A stretch of 64,000 nucleotides of DNA from Occallatibacter savannae (GTDB lineage Bacteria > Acidobacteriota > Terriglobia > Terriglobales > Acidobacteriaceae): positions 868,001 through 932,000 of the forward strand of contig NZ_QFFY01000001.1 of NCBI RefSeq assembly GCF_003131205.1, written 5' to 3'. The notes under the pieces were generated by a model that was not told the DNA's origin, searched no databases, and saw only the letters and a program-made list of their open reading frames with translations. The translations under genes were made by a program, and so were the position numbers. Below, piece after piece: positions 26,166 through 35,421 of the stretch (the first letter of the stretch is position 1; every line of letters starts with the position of its first letter).

Positions 26166-27473
26166 TTAGCTGCTGACTTCTCGTCCGGCGATGAAGACCC
26201 GCGGTCGCGCCGGAGCTGCAATGAAATACGCAAGCTCGCGATAATCCGTAAACTCGTGAATCAGGAAATCAGCCTGCTTGTCCGGTTCCAGCGATCCCAC
26301 CTCGCCACCAAGCCCCAGGCTGTGCGCCGCATTGATCGTCGCAGCCGTCAGCGCCTCCGCAGGTGACAACCTCATCTTCACGCAAGCCAGTGACATGATG
26401 AACGGCATCGAAGGCACCGGCGAAGACCCCGGGTTGAAGTCCGTCGCAATCACAATCGCCAGCCCCGCCTCCACCATCTTCCGCGCCGGCGGATATTCTC
26501 TGCGACCCAGCGCAAACACCGACCCCGGCAAAAGAACCGGCTGCACGCCCGCCGCTCTCAGCCGCTCCAGCGTCTCCTCCGTCGCCGTCTCCAGATGATC
26601 CGCCGTTGCCCCGCCCAGTTCCGCCGCCAGATCCGCACCCGTCCCCGACCGGAACTGCTCCGCATGAATCCTCAGCTTCAATCCATGCCGTTTCGCTGCG
26701 CTCAGCACAGTCCGCGTCTCCTCAACCGTAAACGCATGATCGTCGCAGAACGCATCGCAATACGTCGCAAGCCTCTCTGCCGCAACTTCGGGAATCAGCT
26801 CCTCGCAAACGAACCGCACATACTCCGCTCGCCCACGATACTCGGGTGCCCCAGGTCTCAATTCTGAGACCTGGGAAGCCATAACTGCTGGTCCGCTCTC
26901 TCGAAACTCCGGTGGCACTGTATGTGCAGCCAGCAGCGTCGGCACAATCCGCACTGGCCCTTCCTCATTCAGCCGTCGGATCACACGGAGCATCTTCAGC
27001 TCCGTCTCCCGATCCAGCCCGTATCCCGACTTCGCCTCCAGCGTCGTCGTCCCACCGCGCAGCATCCAGTCCCGATGCCGCCTCGACGCAAGCAGGAGTT
27101 CTTGCTCACTCCCCGCGCGTGTCAGCGCAACCGTTCGCAGAATCCCCCCGCCCGCCGCTGCAATCTCCTGGTACGTCACCCCCGCAATCCGCTGTTCAAA
27201 TTCCGCCGCCCGATTCCCCGCGAAGACAAGGTGCGTATGCGCATCCACAAACCCCGGCGTGACGCACCGTCCCTGCGCATCCACGATCTCCGCACGATCC
27301 GGAATGCTCGCCTTCAGATCCGCACAACGCCCCGAAGCAACGATTCGGCCCTCGTCAACCAATAGAGCTGCGTCCTCAATAATCCCGAAAGCACTAAGTG
27401 CTTTCCCAACGCGCGGCCGCGCCGTCCCAGCAAGCGTTACGAGCTGCCCAATGTTGACGATCGCAGTTTTCAT
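26166..27473 (-). CDS. hutI: Imidazolonepropionase, with an in-frame palindromic repeat
   Basis: 435 residues from the ATG at 27473. It hydrolyses imidazolone-propionate to formiminoglutamate, the third step of histidine degradation. The metal-site motifs are present: GFVDAHTHLVFAGNRAAEFEQR, a KSGYGLD loop, HAEQF, and ATDFNPGSSP. After PPEFR the usual short linker is replaced by about 20 extra residues (~195-214), of which ~12 are encoded by a type A dispersed repeat read in frame. It lies upstream of nothing on this strand in the window and two genes downstream of hutU. Confidence 0.92.
   Translation of the reverse strand: MKTAIVNIGQLVTLAGTARPRVGKALSAFGIIEDAALLVDEGRIVASGRCADLKASIPDRAEIVDAQGRCVTPGFVDAHTHLVFAGNRAAEFEQRIAGVTYQEIAAAGGGILRTVALTRAGSEQELLLASRRHRDWMLRGGTTTLEAKSGYGLDRETELKMLRVIRRLNEEGPVRIVPTLLAAHTVPPEFRESGPAVMASQVSELRPGAPEYRGRAEYVRFVCEELIPEVAAERLATYCDAFCDDHAFTVEETRTVLSAAKRHGLKLRIHAEQFRSGTGADLAAELGGATADHLETATEETLERLRAAGVQPVLLPGSVFALGRREYPPARKMVEAGLAIVIATDFNPGSSPVPSMPFIMSLACVKMRLSPAEALTAATINAAHSLGLGGEVGSLEPDKQADFLIHEFTDYRELAYFIAAPARPRVFIAGREVSS
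26844..26877. repeat. Dispersed palindromic repeat, type A, inside hutI
   Basis: CGGGTGCCCCAGGTCTCA and TGAGACCTGGGAA form a perfect 11-bp stem (26850-26860 / 26865-26875) with a 4-base loop. Nearly identical to the copy at 62674. It is translated in hutI as part of MASQVSELRPGAPEY. Confidence 0.85.
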
Positions 27474-27498
27474 GACAGTCTCTGATTTAGTGCTGGAT

Positions 27499-27954
27499 TC
27501 AACCATTGAGGTGAAGATCGACCGGTGCGTCTCCTTCATCCCTGTAAAGCCCGTTGTCAGATGGGTAATTGGAATTCAGTTTCTGAATAATCTCGCAAGA
27601 CCCGATTGTGTTCTCGGCGATGTACCACTCTCCCGGATCGTCGGGGTTGTACTGAATGGAGAGCTTGTTGTGAATCAGATTCCTGATCAGGTCCTCAGAT
27701 CGAGCATCGTCGGCCTTCAGGAAGAATTTCCCGGAGTAGTATTCGCCATCCACTACGTAAGAGAACGCGAACCCGGGGTACCAGACGTTCTTATCAAGTC
27801 TTTCGATCGCAGCGCTCTGAATTGTCCCTTCCGTCTCAAGCCATTCTGCAGTGTTGGCAATATTCACGTCTTCTTGCGACTCGGCTCGCTGCGTTAACGC
27901 CACCACGCCTGCACCGGCTGCAAGAATGCCAATCACAATCATCCAGAAGATCAA
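27499..27954 (-). CDS. DUF3592-like membrane-anchored protein
   Basis: 151 residues. One N-terminal membrane helix (MIFWMIVIGILAAGAGVVALTQ) precedes a soluble beta-rich domain. Features such as WLETEGTIQSAAIE, the FAFSYVVDGEYYSGKFF strand pair, and NKLSIQYNPDDPGEWYI match the DUF3592 pattern. It is inserted between hutU and hutI on the same strand. It has no known metabolic role and its codon use is less GC-rich than the hut genes, so it may be a later insertion into the cluster. Confidence 0.7.
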   Translation of the reverse strand: MIFWMIVIGILAAGAGVVALTQRAESQEDVNIANTAEWLETEGTIQSAAIERLDKNVWYPGFAFSYVVDGEYYSGKFFLKADDARSEDLIRNLIHNKLSIQYNPDDPGEWYIAENTIGSCEIIQKLNSNYPSDNGLYRDEGDAPVDLHLNG

Positions 27955-27978
27955 GCTGCGACCGCCTCCGCACTAACT

Positions 27979-29637
27979 TTACGCCATCGGAATGCGAATC
28001 CCCTTCTCCCGCGCCGTATCCTGCGCTAGCCCATACCCCGCATCCGCATGGCGCGCCACCCCAATTCCAGGATCATTGTTCAGCACCCGCGCAATCTTCT
28101 TCGCAGCCAATTCCGTCCCATCCGCCACCGTCACCTGCCCCGCATGCAGCGAGAAGCCCATCCCGACTCCGCCCCCATGATGGAAGCTCACCCACGTCGC
28201 GCCCGAAGCCGTATTCAGCGCGAAATTCAACAACGGCCAGTCTGCAACAGCATCCGACCCGTCCAGCATCTTCTCCGTCTCGCGATAAGGGCTAGCCACC
28301 GAACCCGTATCCAGATGATCCCGCCCGATCGCTACCGGAGCCGAAATGATTCCGCGCTTCACCAGGTCATTCATCGCCTCGCCCATCAGCGCGCGCTCCC
28401 CGTAACCCAACCAGCAAATGCGCGCCGGCAACCCTTGAAACGCAAACCTGCCGCGCGCCAGCTTCATCCACCGCTTCAGAATCTCGTTATCCGGAAATAG
28501 CTCCAGCGCCAGGTCATCCGTGACATCGATGTCCTTTGGATCTCCCGACAAGGCGACCCAGCGGAACGGCCCCGCACCCGTGCAGAACAGCGGGCGAATG
28601 TACTCCGGCACAAACCCTGGAATCAGGAACGCATCCGCACAGCCCGCGTCGAACGCGAATCGCCGGATGTTATTGCCATAGTCGAATACCACCGCCCCGG
28701 CCCGCTGCAGAGCGAGCATCGCATCCACATGCGTCACCATGCTGGCAGTCGACCGACGCACGTACTCTTCCGGATCGCGCCTCCTCAACTCCGCCGCCTC
28801 TGCCAGCGACATCCCCTGCGGCACATACCCATTCAGCGGATCGTGCGCGCTCGTCTGGTCCGTCACCACATCAACCTGCACCCCGCGCCGCGCAATCTCC
28901 GGTAGCACCTCCGCGCAGTTGCCCACCAGCCCCACCGAAAGCGCCCGTCCCTCGCGTCTTGCCGCGTCGCACAGCTTCAGCGCCTCATCGAGATCCTCGC
29001 TGATCGTGTCGCAGTAGCGCGTCTCCAGCCGCCGATCGATCCGGTACCGGTCCACTTCGATCACCAGCACCACGCCGTCGTTCATCGTCACCGAGAGCGG
29101 CTGCGCTCCGCCCATGCCGCCCATGCCGCCCGTCACAACCAGCTTGTGTTTCAGGCTGCCACCAAAGTGTCTCTCCGCCAGCGCCGCAAACGTCTGGAAC
29201 GTCCCCTGCAGAATTCCCTGAGTCCCGATATAGATCCACGACCCCGCCGTCATCTGCCCATACATCATCAGGCCCTTGCGGTCGAGCTCGTGAAAGTGAT
29301 CCCACGTCGCCCACTTCCCCACCAGGTTCGAATTCGCGATGATCACGCGCGGAGCCATCTCGTGTGTCGGAAACACGGCGACCGGCTTCCCCGACTGCAC
29401 CAGCAGCGTATCCTCCGGCCCCAGCCGCTCCAGCTCTCGAACAATCGCGTGATAGCACTCCCAGTTCCGGGCCGCACGCCCGATCCCGCCATACACCACC
29501 AGGTCAGATGGCCGCTCCGCCACCTCAGGGTCAAGATTGTTCATCAGGCAGCGCAGCGCCGCCTCCTGCTGCCAGCCTTTGCAGCGAAGTTGTGTTCCGC
29601 GCGGTGCGTGAATCGTGGGAGAGGTTGCGGTAGTCAT
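27979..29637 (-). CDS. hutU: Urocanate hydratase
   Basis: 552 residues, full length for the family. Converts urocanate to imidazolone-propionate with NAD as an electrophile. Recognisable features: [31 protein letters not shown] at the N-terminus, [27 protein letters not shown] (NAD binding), [14 protein letters not shown] and the end [17 protein letters not shown]. The ATG at 29637 follows AGGAGCTCACT, a better start than the upstream ATG at 29661. Part of the hut set with hutI and ftcD; the first gene of the pathway, hutH, is absent from the window. Confidence 0.95.
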   Translation of the reverse strand: MTTATSPTIHAPRGTQLRCKGWQQEAALRCLMNNLDPEVAERPSDLVVYGGIGRAARNWECYHAIVRELERLGPEDTLLVQSGKPVAVFPTHEMAPRVIIANSNLVGKWATWDHFHELDRKGLMMYGQMTAGSWIYIGTQGILQGTFQTFAALAERHFGGSLKHKLVVTGGMGGMGGAQPLSVTMNDGVVLVIEVDRYRIDRRLETRYCDTISEDLDEALKLCDAARREGRALSVGLVGNCAEVLPEIARRGVQVDVVTDQTSAHDPLNGYVPQGMSLAEAAELRRRDPEEYVRRSTASMVTHVDAMLALQRAGAVVFDYGNNIRRFAFDAGCADAFLIPGFVPEYIRPLFCTGAGPFRWVALSGDPKDIDVTDDLALELFPDNEILKRWMKLARGRFAFQGLPARICWLGYGERALMGEAMNDLVKRGIISAPVAIGRDHLDTGSVASPYRETEKMLDGSDAVADWPLLNFALNTASGATWVSFHHGGGVGMGFSLHAGQVTVADGTELAAKKIARVLNNDPGIGVARHADAGYGLAQDTAREKGIRIPMA

Positions 29638-29890
29638 AGTGAGCTCCTGCTCGATTTCCAAAGTAGAGAATACAACCGCTGCCGAGCGCAGGTCCGATTC
29701 GCAGCTCTCCTCACCTGAAATGCCTTTTGCTCAATCAAACCGCTCACCCGCTGACTTGCTATCGGGCGCGCAGCGCCAGCTGACTCGCTAAGAGAGTGAC
29801 CGCCCAGAGATCGCCCTCAAGGACCAGCTGGATACAGCTTGTGAACAATCCCGAAACATCTGCACTCGCCCGCTGATTTATCCTCTCCTC

Positions 29891-31396
29891 GTGCCAAACA
29901 CATTGGTAGAGTGCGTTCCCAATTTCTCTGAAGGCCGCGACAAAGCAAAGGTCGACGCCATCGTCGAAGCCATGAGAGTCCCCGGCGTGTATCTGCTCGA
30001 CCGCGAAATGGACGCCGACCACAACCGCTGCGTCATCACCCTCGTCGGCGACCGCGAGGCCATCCAGGAAGCCGCCATTCGCGGCGTCGGCAAAGCCGCA
30101 GAACTCATCGACCTCACCCAGCATCAGGGCGCGCACCCTCGCATGGGCGCAGCAGATGTCGTCCCCTTCATTCCCATCGAAGGCGTCACCCTCGCGGACT
30201 GCGTCGCCCTGGCAAAGCACGTAGGCGCCGAAATATGGAAGCGCTTCGAAATCCCCGTCTACCTCTACGAGGCTGCCGCCTCCGCACCCGAGCGCCAGAA
30301 TCTCGAAAACATCCGCCGCGGTCAGTTCGAAGGCATCCGTGCCGAAATCGCCACCAACCCCGCCCGCCGCCCCGACTTCGGCGAACCGCGCGTTCACCCC
30401 ACAGCCGGCGCCACCGTCGTCGGCGCGCGCAAATTCCTGATCGCTTACAACGTTTTTCTCAACACCACTGACGTCGACGTCGCAAAGAAGATCGCGAAAG
30501 CCGTCCGCTTCTCCTCCGGCGGCATGCGCTTCGTCAAAGGCGCAGGATTCCTCGTCCGTGGCATGGCCCAGGTCTCCATGAACCTCACCGACTTCGAGCA
30601 AACGCCCATCCACCGCGTCTTCGAACTCGTCAAGCGCGAAGCCGCGCGTTATGGCGTCATGCCTGTCTCCAGCGAGATCGTCGGCCTCATCCCCAAAGCC
30701 GCCCTCGAGCACGCCGCCGAGTGGTTCCTCCAGGTCGAAAACTTCGACTCCTCTCTCATCCTCGAGAACCGCCTTTCCGCCGTCATGTCCGGCAAGATGG
30801 CCCCCGGCGGCCCCAGCGCCGGCCTTGCTGCGGGAGTCGCCCCTTTCATTGAGCAGCTCGCCGCCCCCACCGCAACTCCCGGCGGAGGCAGCGCCTCAGC
30901 GGCAGCCGGAGCCATGGCCGCCGGCCTCGCGCATATGGTCGCCTCCATGTCTCGCGGCAAGAAGGCTTACCTGCAATACGAAGCCCGGCTGAGCGCAGCG
31001 ATCGCTCGCCTTGCCACGATCCGCGAGGAATTGAAATCCGCCATCGACGCTGACGCAGAATCCTACAATGTCGTCATGAAAGCGTACCGTGCCGCCCGAG
31101 AAGCCGATGACGGCGGCATTGGCGTCAACGCCGCTCTGCGCGGAGCCATCAGTGTCCCCCTCGGAGTAGCGCAACACTCCTCAGAGATCATGAAGATCGC
31201 CGACTCCCTCAAGCCCATCACGAACCCCAATATGGCTTCCGATCTCATCACCGGTATTGCACTCGCCAGGGCTGCCCTCACCGGGGCTCTCTCCAACGTC
31301 GACATCAATCTCGACTCCATGAAGACCGGCATCTCCGCCGACGACGATTCCTTCATCGCCGAAACGCGCGCCAAAGCTGCAACCCTGAGATCATAA
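29891..31396 (+). CDS. ftcD: Glutamate formimidoyltransferase fused to formimidoyl-THF cyclodeaminase
   Basis: 501 residues, GTG start. Residues ~1-300 are the formiminotransferase: LVECVPNFSEGRD, the ADHNRCVITLVG strand, and HQGAHPRMGAADVVPFIP with its catalytic and folate-binding histidines. Residues ~310-500 are the cyclodeaminase: ATPGGGSASAAAGAMAAGLAHMVASM and a helical bundle. The fused enzyme moves the formimino group of formiminoglutamate to tetrahydrofolate and releases ammonia, ending the folate branch of histidine breakdown. It is divergent from hutU, with 250 bases between them that hold no gene. Confidence 0.92.
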   Translation: MPNTLVECVPNFSEGRDKAKVDAIVEAMRVPGVYLLDREMDADHNRCVITLVGDREAIQEAAIRGVGKAAELIDLTQHQGAHPRMGAADVVPFIPIEGVTLADCVALAKHVGAEIWKRFEIPVYLYEAAASAPERQNLENIRRGQFEGIRAEIATNPARRPDFGEPRVHPTAGATVVGARKFLIAYNVFLNTTDVDVAKKIAKAVRFSSGGMRFVKGAGFLVRGMAQVSMNLTDFEQTPIHRVFELVKREAARYGVMPVSSEIVGLIPKAALEHAAEWFLQVENFDSSLILENRLSAVMSGKMAPGGPSAGLAAGVAPFIEQLAAPTATPGGGSASAAAGAMAAGLAHMVASMSRGKKAYLQYEARLSAAIARLATIREELKSAIDADAESYNVVMKAYRAAREADDGGIGVNAALRGAISVPLGVAQHSSEIMKIADSLKPITNPNMASDLITGIALARAALTGALSNVDINLDSMKTGISADDDSFIAETRAKAATLRS

Positions 31397-31420
31397 GAAG
31401 TTCGACTTCGATCGGGTGAC

Positions 31421-31465
31421 GGGTGCCCCATTCTAAATTGGTCGTCAGACCAATTTAGGGTGGGA
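31421..31465. repeat. Dispersed palindromic repeat, type A
   Basis: GGGTGCCCCATTCTAAATTG and CAATTTAGGGTGGGA form a ~17-bp stem. Compared with the copy at 18999, a C-G pair becomes T-A on both arms: a compensated change. Confidence 0.85.
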
Positions 31466-31564
31466 CGCAAAGAACACCTCCACCACAACAATCAGAAACC
31501 CGTGTGATCTAATCCCGCACACCCTTCCGCCGATACATGAAACAGAACCGTGAGGCTCCGTTCC

Positions 31565-32431
31565 ATGAATCGCATCTCGTTTGCCGCACTCGCCGTCATT
31601 GCCTCGAGCATCGTCGCCGCAGCCCAGATCACCACGCCCGGAACCGACGTCCTCGGCGCGCATCTCAACTACGGCCGCGGCTGCACCGCTTGTCACTCTC
31701 CGCACAGCGGCGCATCGGGAAACGGCAAGGCGCACACGCCCGACGCATCCGCAGCGCGCAACCCAATCCTCTGGGGTGAAGACGTGACTAGTCTCTATGG
31801 CAGATCCATCACCACCGGAGGCGGCAAGTTTGTCGAAGTCCTTCCCGCCAGCATGTCAGCCAACACGCCCGACGTCGCCGGAATGCTGACCTGCCTCAGC
31901 TGCCACGATGGCAATTTCGCTCCCGCTGCCATGATGAAGAACAAGGTGTATGAGACACTTCCCTCCACCTACGGTATTCGTTCCCAGGTCCCCACCCTCA
32001 TCGGTGGCAGTGGCATCAGCGCGGGCAGCTTTATCAGCGAACATCCAATGGGCCTCAACGCCAACATCCGCTGCGGCGGCTCGGGCTGGGACTGCGCCGA
32101 AACCAACGGCGCCATCGCCATGCGCGGCGCTGCATCCAGCCGCTTCGTCCAGAGCTACGGATTCTTCGTCAAACCCGGCTCGTACAACAACCGCGCGATT
32201 ATTGTCTGCACCACGTGCCACGAGCCGCACGTCATGAACGTCGTCAAAGTCACGCAGGGCTCCAACTCCGGTCTGCCTCCCGGCAACTACGCCACCATGT
32301 TCTTCCTGCGCGCGCCCTACAACCCCGCCGACACCAACCCATCGTCAAACCAGACAGCGCAGTTCTGCCGACAGTGTCACGGCGACAAATCGAACGAGAT
32401 GAACGGAAGCACCGCCGGCACTGTGTTTTAG
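31565..32431 (+). CDS. Tetraheme c-type cytochrome
   Basis: 288 residues from the ATG at 31565 (GAGG ten bases upstream; a GTG at 31550 is possible). Signal peptide ~1-21. Four CxxCH haem sites: CTACH, CLSCH, CTTCH, CRQCH. The first is preceded by GAHLNYGRG and followed by SPHSG, as in decahaem/NrfB-like periplasmic cytochromes. It is a close paralogue of the gene at 38359-39246, sharing NYATMFF-RAPYNPA and an NEMNGSTAGT ending. Exported and probably an electron carrier at the periplasmic face of the conduit. It converges with the 12-haem gene, 10 bases apart. Confidence 0.9.
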   Translation: MNRISFAALAVIASSIVAAAQITTPGTDVLGAHLNYGRGCTACHSPHSGASGNGKAHTPDASAARNPILWGEDVTSLYGRSITTGGGKFVEVLPASMSANTPDVAGMLTCLSCHDGNFAPAAMMKNKVYETLPSTYGIRSQVPTLIGGSGISAGSFISEHPMGLNANIRCGGSGWDCAETNGAIAMRGAASSRFVQSYGFFVKPGSYNNRAIIVCTTCHEPHVMNVVKVTQGSNSGLPPGNYATMFFLRAPYNPADTNPSSNQTAQFCRQCHGDKSNEMNGSTAGTVF

Positions 32432-32441
32432 AGTTCTTAAA

Positions 32442-34328
32442 TTAGCGCTTGATTCCAGTCGCCCGGGCCGCGGCCGTCGTCGTCCCTGATCCGGTACCGG
32501 TGTGCGTAACGCCGTGACAAACCAGCGTGCACGAGTTCGTCGCGCGGTTGTAGCTGATGGCCAGACCGCTATTCTGCCCCACAACGTTCACATCGAAGTT
32601 CACCAGCCGCTCGCCGCTGACAGTTCCGCTCGTGGCCCCCATTCCATGGGCCGTGTGGCACGTCGAGCAGCTCGCTCCTGCATTGATGTGGTTTGCGTGA
32701 TCGTTGAAGCTCGTGTTCTTCATCACCTGGTTCGTCAGGTCATGACACTTGCCGCACATCGCATACGGTCCGTTCACGCTCAGGTCCGGATTCGGGAACA
32801 AGTTTGTGATCAGCGCGCCCGGCAACGTCGCCTGGCTCATCTCGTAACGGCGCTCGAGGATGTGCGTCCATCTCGAACCATGCGGCCCGTTCGCACCCGT
32901 CCCGCCGAATTCCCGATTGTCATCGCTGTTGTGGCAATCGCTGCAGAAGATCTGCGTTCCCATCGCCCTGCCTGCCGTGATGCCGTCGAGATTCAGCATG
33001 TTCGCCAGCAAGCTCGGCTGCGTAAACGCGCTGCTTCGGACCTGCATAACGGGGTGACTCGATGTGGACGTCTGCGCAAACTGCGGAATCAAATTGAGCG
33101 GGTCGCCATTTGCAACCAGGCGCACCGGCGCATACCCGTAGATTGGCATCACCTGCTTGCCCGTACTGGTCCCATGACACCGCAGGCAGTTCTCATACTG
33201 ATTCACCGCCGGCGTCAGCACGCTGGTTCCGTCCGCGGCGCTCACGCCCGCAACGTTCTTCTGTGAAACGCGAATCGCCGGCGCCGGCAAAAATGATCCC
33301 ACCGGTTGTGTCCCGTGTGCATTGTGGCAGTCAACGCACGTGGCATGACGGTTGTTGTTCAGCAGCGTATTCTCTGACGCGTCATGCGGATTCGTCGATG
33401 CCGGAAACGGATGTCCCACCTTCGGCGTCGCGTACTCCGCAAATGCATTCTGATAGGCCGGCATCGAGATCGTGGACGCCCCGTTGTGGCACGCGATGCA
33501 ATCCTGCTCGTTTTGCCCCCGCAGCAGTCTCGCCGGGCCGCTTGCATTATGGGTCGCGTGGCACGAATTGCATGCGTTGCTTCCGACCGTGGGATAGCTG
33601 CCCACCATCACCGCCGGCGTGAGCTTCGTTTGTGAGAGCGCATGACCGCTTGTCGTCCAGTCCGCCAGCGGATTCACCTGCCCACCCATCGTCCGCGCAG
33701 GATCGTGGCAGGAAAGGCAGAGCTGCCCGTTCGAGCTGTCCTTCACCAGAAAATTCAGCGACACCGGATCCTTCGCTTGAATGTGCGGATTATGACACGA
33801 CGTGCATTCCACGTTGCCATTGACGAGCGTCACAGCCCCGGTTGGATCGGCAGTCTTGCCGCTGCCCGCAAGCGAGGCTGCCAGATCGATACTGTCCTGC
33901 AGCGGCGTCACCAGGCTGAACGGATGCGACGATTGCATGTTGCTCCCGAACACATCAGCCGAGTTCATTGCGCCGTGCGTCGTCACCTGCCCGTAAGCGA
34001 CCGTTGCACCCACCGCAACCGTTCCGTCATGGCAACTCAGGCACTGGTTGCTCACGCCGCCCAGCATCGGCTGGGTGGCCGTGTTCTTTTCCGTATTGCT
34101 GGTATAGGTGTTGTAGCTCTGCGTTGTTAGCCGCTGATTCCACAGCCCAGTATTTAGACCCGAGTGAGGCGCGTGGCAGTAGGCGCAGGCATCCGGTCGC
34201 GCACCGGTTACGGGCGACGAACTGCCGGGACCCAGGTTGTGAACACCAAGTGCATCTCCGGTAATCGGAGCCTGAGCCGCCGCCTTCAAGATTCCGAAGA
34301 GAAGCACAGCCAGCAGCCTGCACCGCAC
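32442..34328 (-). CDS. Dodecaheme c-type cytochrome
   Basis: 628 residues from a GTG at 34328, one base after the stop of the NHL gene, with GGGGGG upstream; an ATG at 34364 would overlap that gene. The signal peptide is MRCRLLAVLLFGILKAAAQA. Eleven CxxCH sites (CAYCH, CLSCH, CTSCH, CLSCH, CNSCH, CIACH, CVDCH, CLRCH, CSDCH, CGKCH, CSTCH) are followed by a twelfth, unusual CX3CH (CTLVCH) near the end. Several sites are followed by -PH or -AH that can provide a second ligand. With the barrel upstream it forms a likely outer-membrane electron conduit, carrying electrons to an acceptor outside the cell. Confidence 0.9.
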   Translation of the reverse strand: MRCRLLAVLLFGILKAAAQAPITGDALGVHNLGPGSSSPVTGARPDACAYCHAPHSGLNTGLWNQRLTTQSYNTYTSNTEKNTATQPMLGGVSNQCLSCHDGTVAVGATVAYGQVTTHGAMNSADVFGSNMQSSHPFSLVTPLQDSIDLAASLAGSGKTADPTGAVTLVNGNVECTSCHNPHIQAKDPVSLNFLVKDSSNGQLCLSCHDPARTMGGQVNPLADWTTSGHALSQTKLTPAVMVGSYPTVGSNACNSCHATHNASGPARLLRGQNEQDCIACHNGASTISMPAYQNAFAEYATPKVGHPFPASTNPHDASENTLLNNNRHATCVDCHNAHGTQPVGSFLPAPAIRVSQKNVAGVSAADGTSVLTPAVNQYENCLRCHGTSTGKQVMPIYGYAPVRLVANGDPLNLIPQFAQTSTSSHPVMQVRSSAFTQPSLLANMLNLDGITAGRAMGTQIFCSDCHNSDDNREFGGTGANGPHGSRWTHILERRYEMSQATLPGALITNLFPNPDLSVNGPYAMCGKCHDLTNQVMKNTSFNDHANHINAGASCSTCHTAHGMGATSGTVSGERLVNFDVNVVGQNSGLAISYNRATNSCTLVCHGVTHTGTGSGTTTAAARATGIKR

Positions 34329-34329
34329 G

Positions 34330-35421
34330 TCATTGCCCCCCGGTAGGATTCTTCGCCCCAGCATACTGGAAGACCTGCACGCGACGATTGTAGGAATCCA
34401 CTACGTAGACGTGATCTTGATGGTCGATGAAGACTCCCGACGGCAATTGGAACTCTCCCGCATGGGTTCCCTTCGCCCCGAAGTAATACAGCAACTGCCC
34501 TTGCCGATTGAAGACCTGCACCACTCCCCAGAGAGCGTCAACAACATATACGTCGCCCTCTGAGTCGACGCTGACCGCCTTCGGCCTGAAGATCGCTCCG
34601 GTCGTATCGCCTTCCTTGCCAATCGAAAACTGAAACTGCCCTGCAAGGTCGAACGCCTGTACCCGAAAGTTCATCGAGTCCACAACCAGCAGCTCGTGCC
34701 CGTTCAAACGCAATTCCGTCGGCAGGTTGAACTCGCCCTGTCCCTGCCCCGCCTTTCCGAATTTGCTAACTACCGTCCCTTCCAGATCAAGAATGAAGAC
34801 CTCATCCCGCAGAGTGTCCGTCACGTAGATCCGCTGGGCCGCTGCATCAATGGCAATCCCCGTCGGGCGCTTGAAGTACCCCTCTCCACCTTTCAGGCTT
34901 CCAATCGCCCGCACATACTTTCCACTGGGCTCGAAGACAAAGATCTTCCCCGACTCCGAATCCGTCACGTAGATGTTGTCATCCCCGTCAACCGCAACGC
35001 ACTGAGGCGTCAGCATCGGATCGCGCGCCTTCTCCCTGCGCTCGATGAATCGATACTTCTTCTGCGCAAAGTCGAACACGTGCACGCCTGAAGCGCCTGG
35101 GTCCGTCACGAGAATGCGACCCTTCGAATCGGAAACAATGCTGTAGGGCCGCACAAGAAACTTGAAATCCGGAGCCCCGGCAACCACGTCCACCAGCTTG
35201 TTCCAGAAGCCGCGGTTCGGCTTCACCTCATGTTCTGAACTAAAGCTGTTCTGCCACGTGAGGCTGCGGCCCCCATCCAGCGACATCTGCCACAGCTCCG
35301 GCGATCTCGCCACCTTCGGTTTGCCGCCGGCCCAGGCAACTGTCGCCAGCATCGCACCTAGGCTCATCACCATTAACGCGCGCCGCTTTCTCAGTCCGAA
35401 CTCTAGAAGATGTTGAACCAC
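34330..35421 (-). CDS. NHL-repeat six-bladed beta-propeller protein
   Basis: 363 residues. A hydrophobic N-terminal segment (MVMSLGAMLATVAWAGG) could be a signal sequence starting at residue 17, if translation begins at the in-frame ATG at 35373. Six NHL-type blades follow, with repeats of the type RPTGIAIDAAAQRIYVTDT, LPSGVFIDHQDHVYVVDSYNRRVQVF. It overlaps the barrel gene upstream by 19 bases and is followed by the 12-haem cytochrome one base later, so the three are translationally linked. It is probably a periplasmic or surface scaffold for the conduit. It has no haem site. Confidence 0.85.
   Translation of the reverse strand: MVQHLLEFGLRKRRALMVMSLGAMLATVAWAGGKPKVARSPELWQMSLDGGRSLTWQNSFSSEHEVKPNRGFWNKLVDVVAGAPDFKFLVRPYSIVSDSKGRILVTDPGASGVHVFDFAQKKYRFIERREKARDPMLTPQCVAVDGDDNIYVTDSESGKIFVFEPSGKYVRAIGSLKGGEGYFKRPTGIAIDAAAQRIYVTDTLRDEVFILDLEGTVVSKFGKAGQGQGEFNLPTELRLNGHELLVVDSMNFRVQAFDLAGQFQFSIGKEGDTTGAIFRPKAVSVDSEGDVYVVDALWGVVQVFNRQGQLLYYFGAKGTHAGEFQLPSGVFIDHQDHVYVVDSYNRRVQVFQYAGAKNPTGGQ

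Noticed and set aside
24122..26176. Long open frame in another reading phase over the permease gene
   Set aside because: Arg/His/Ser-rich composition typical of a GC-rich shadow frame; the permease frame has clear family motifs.
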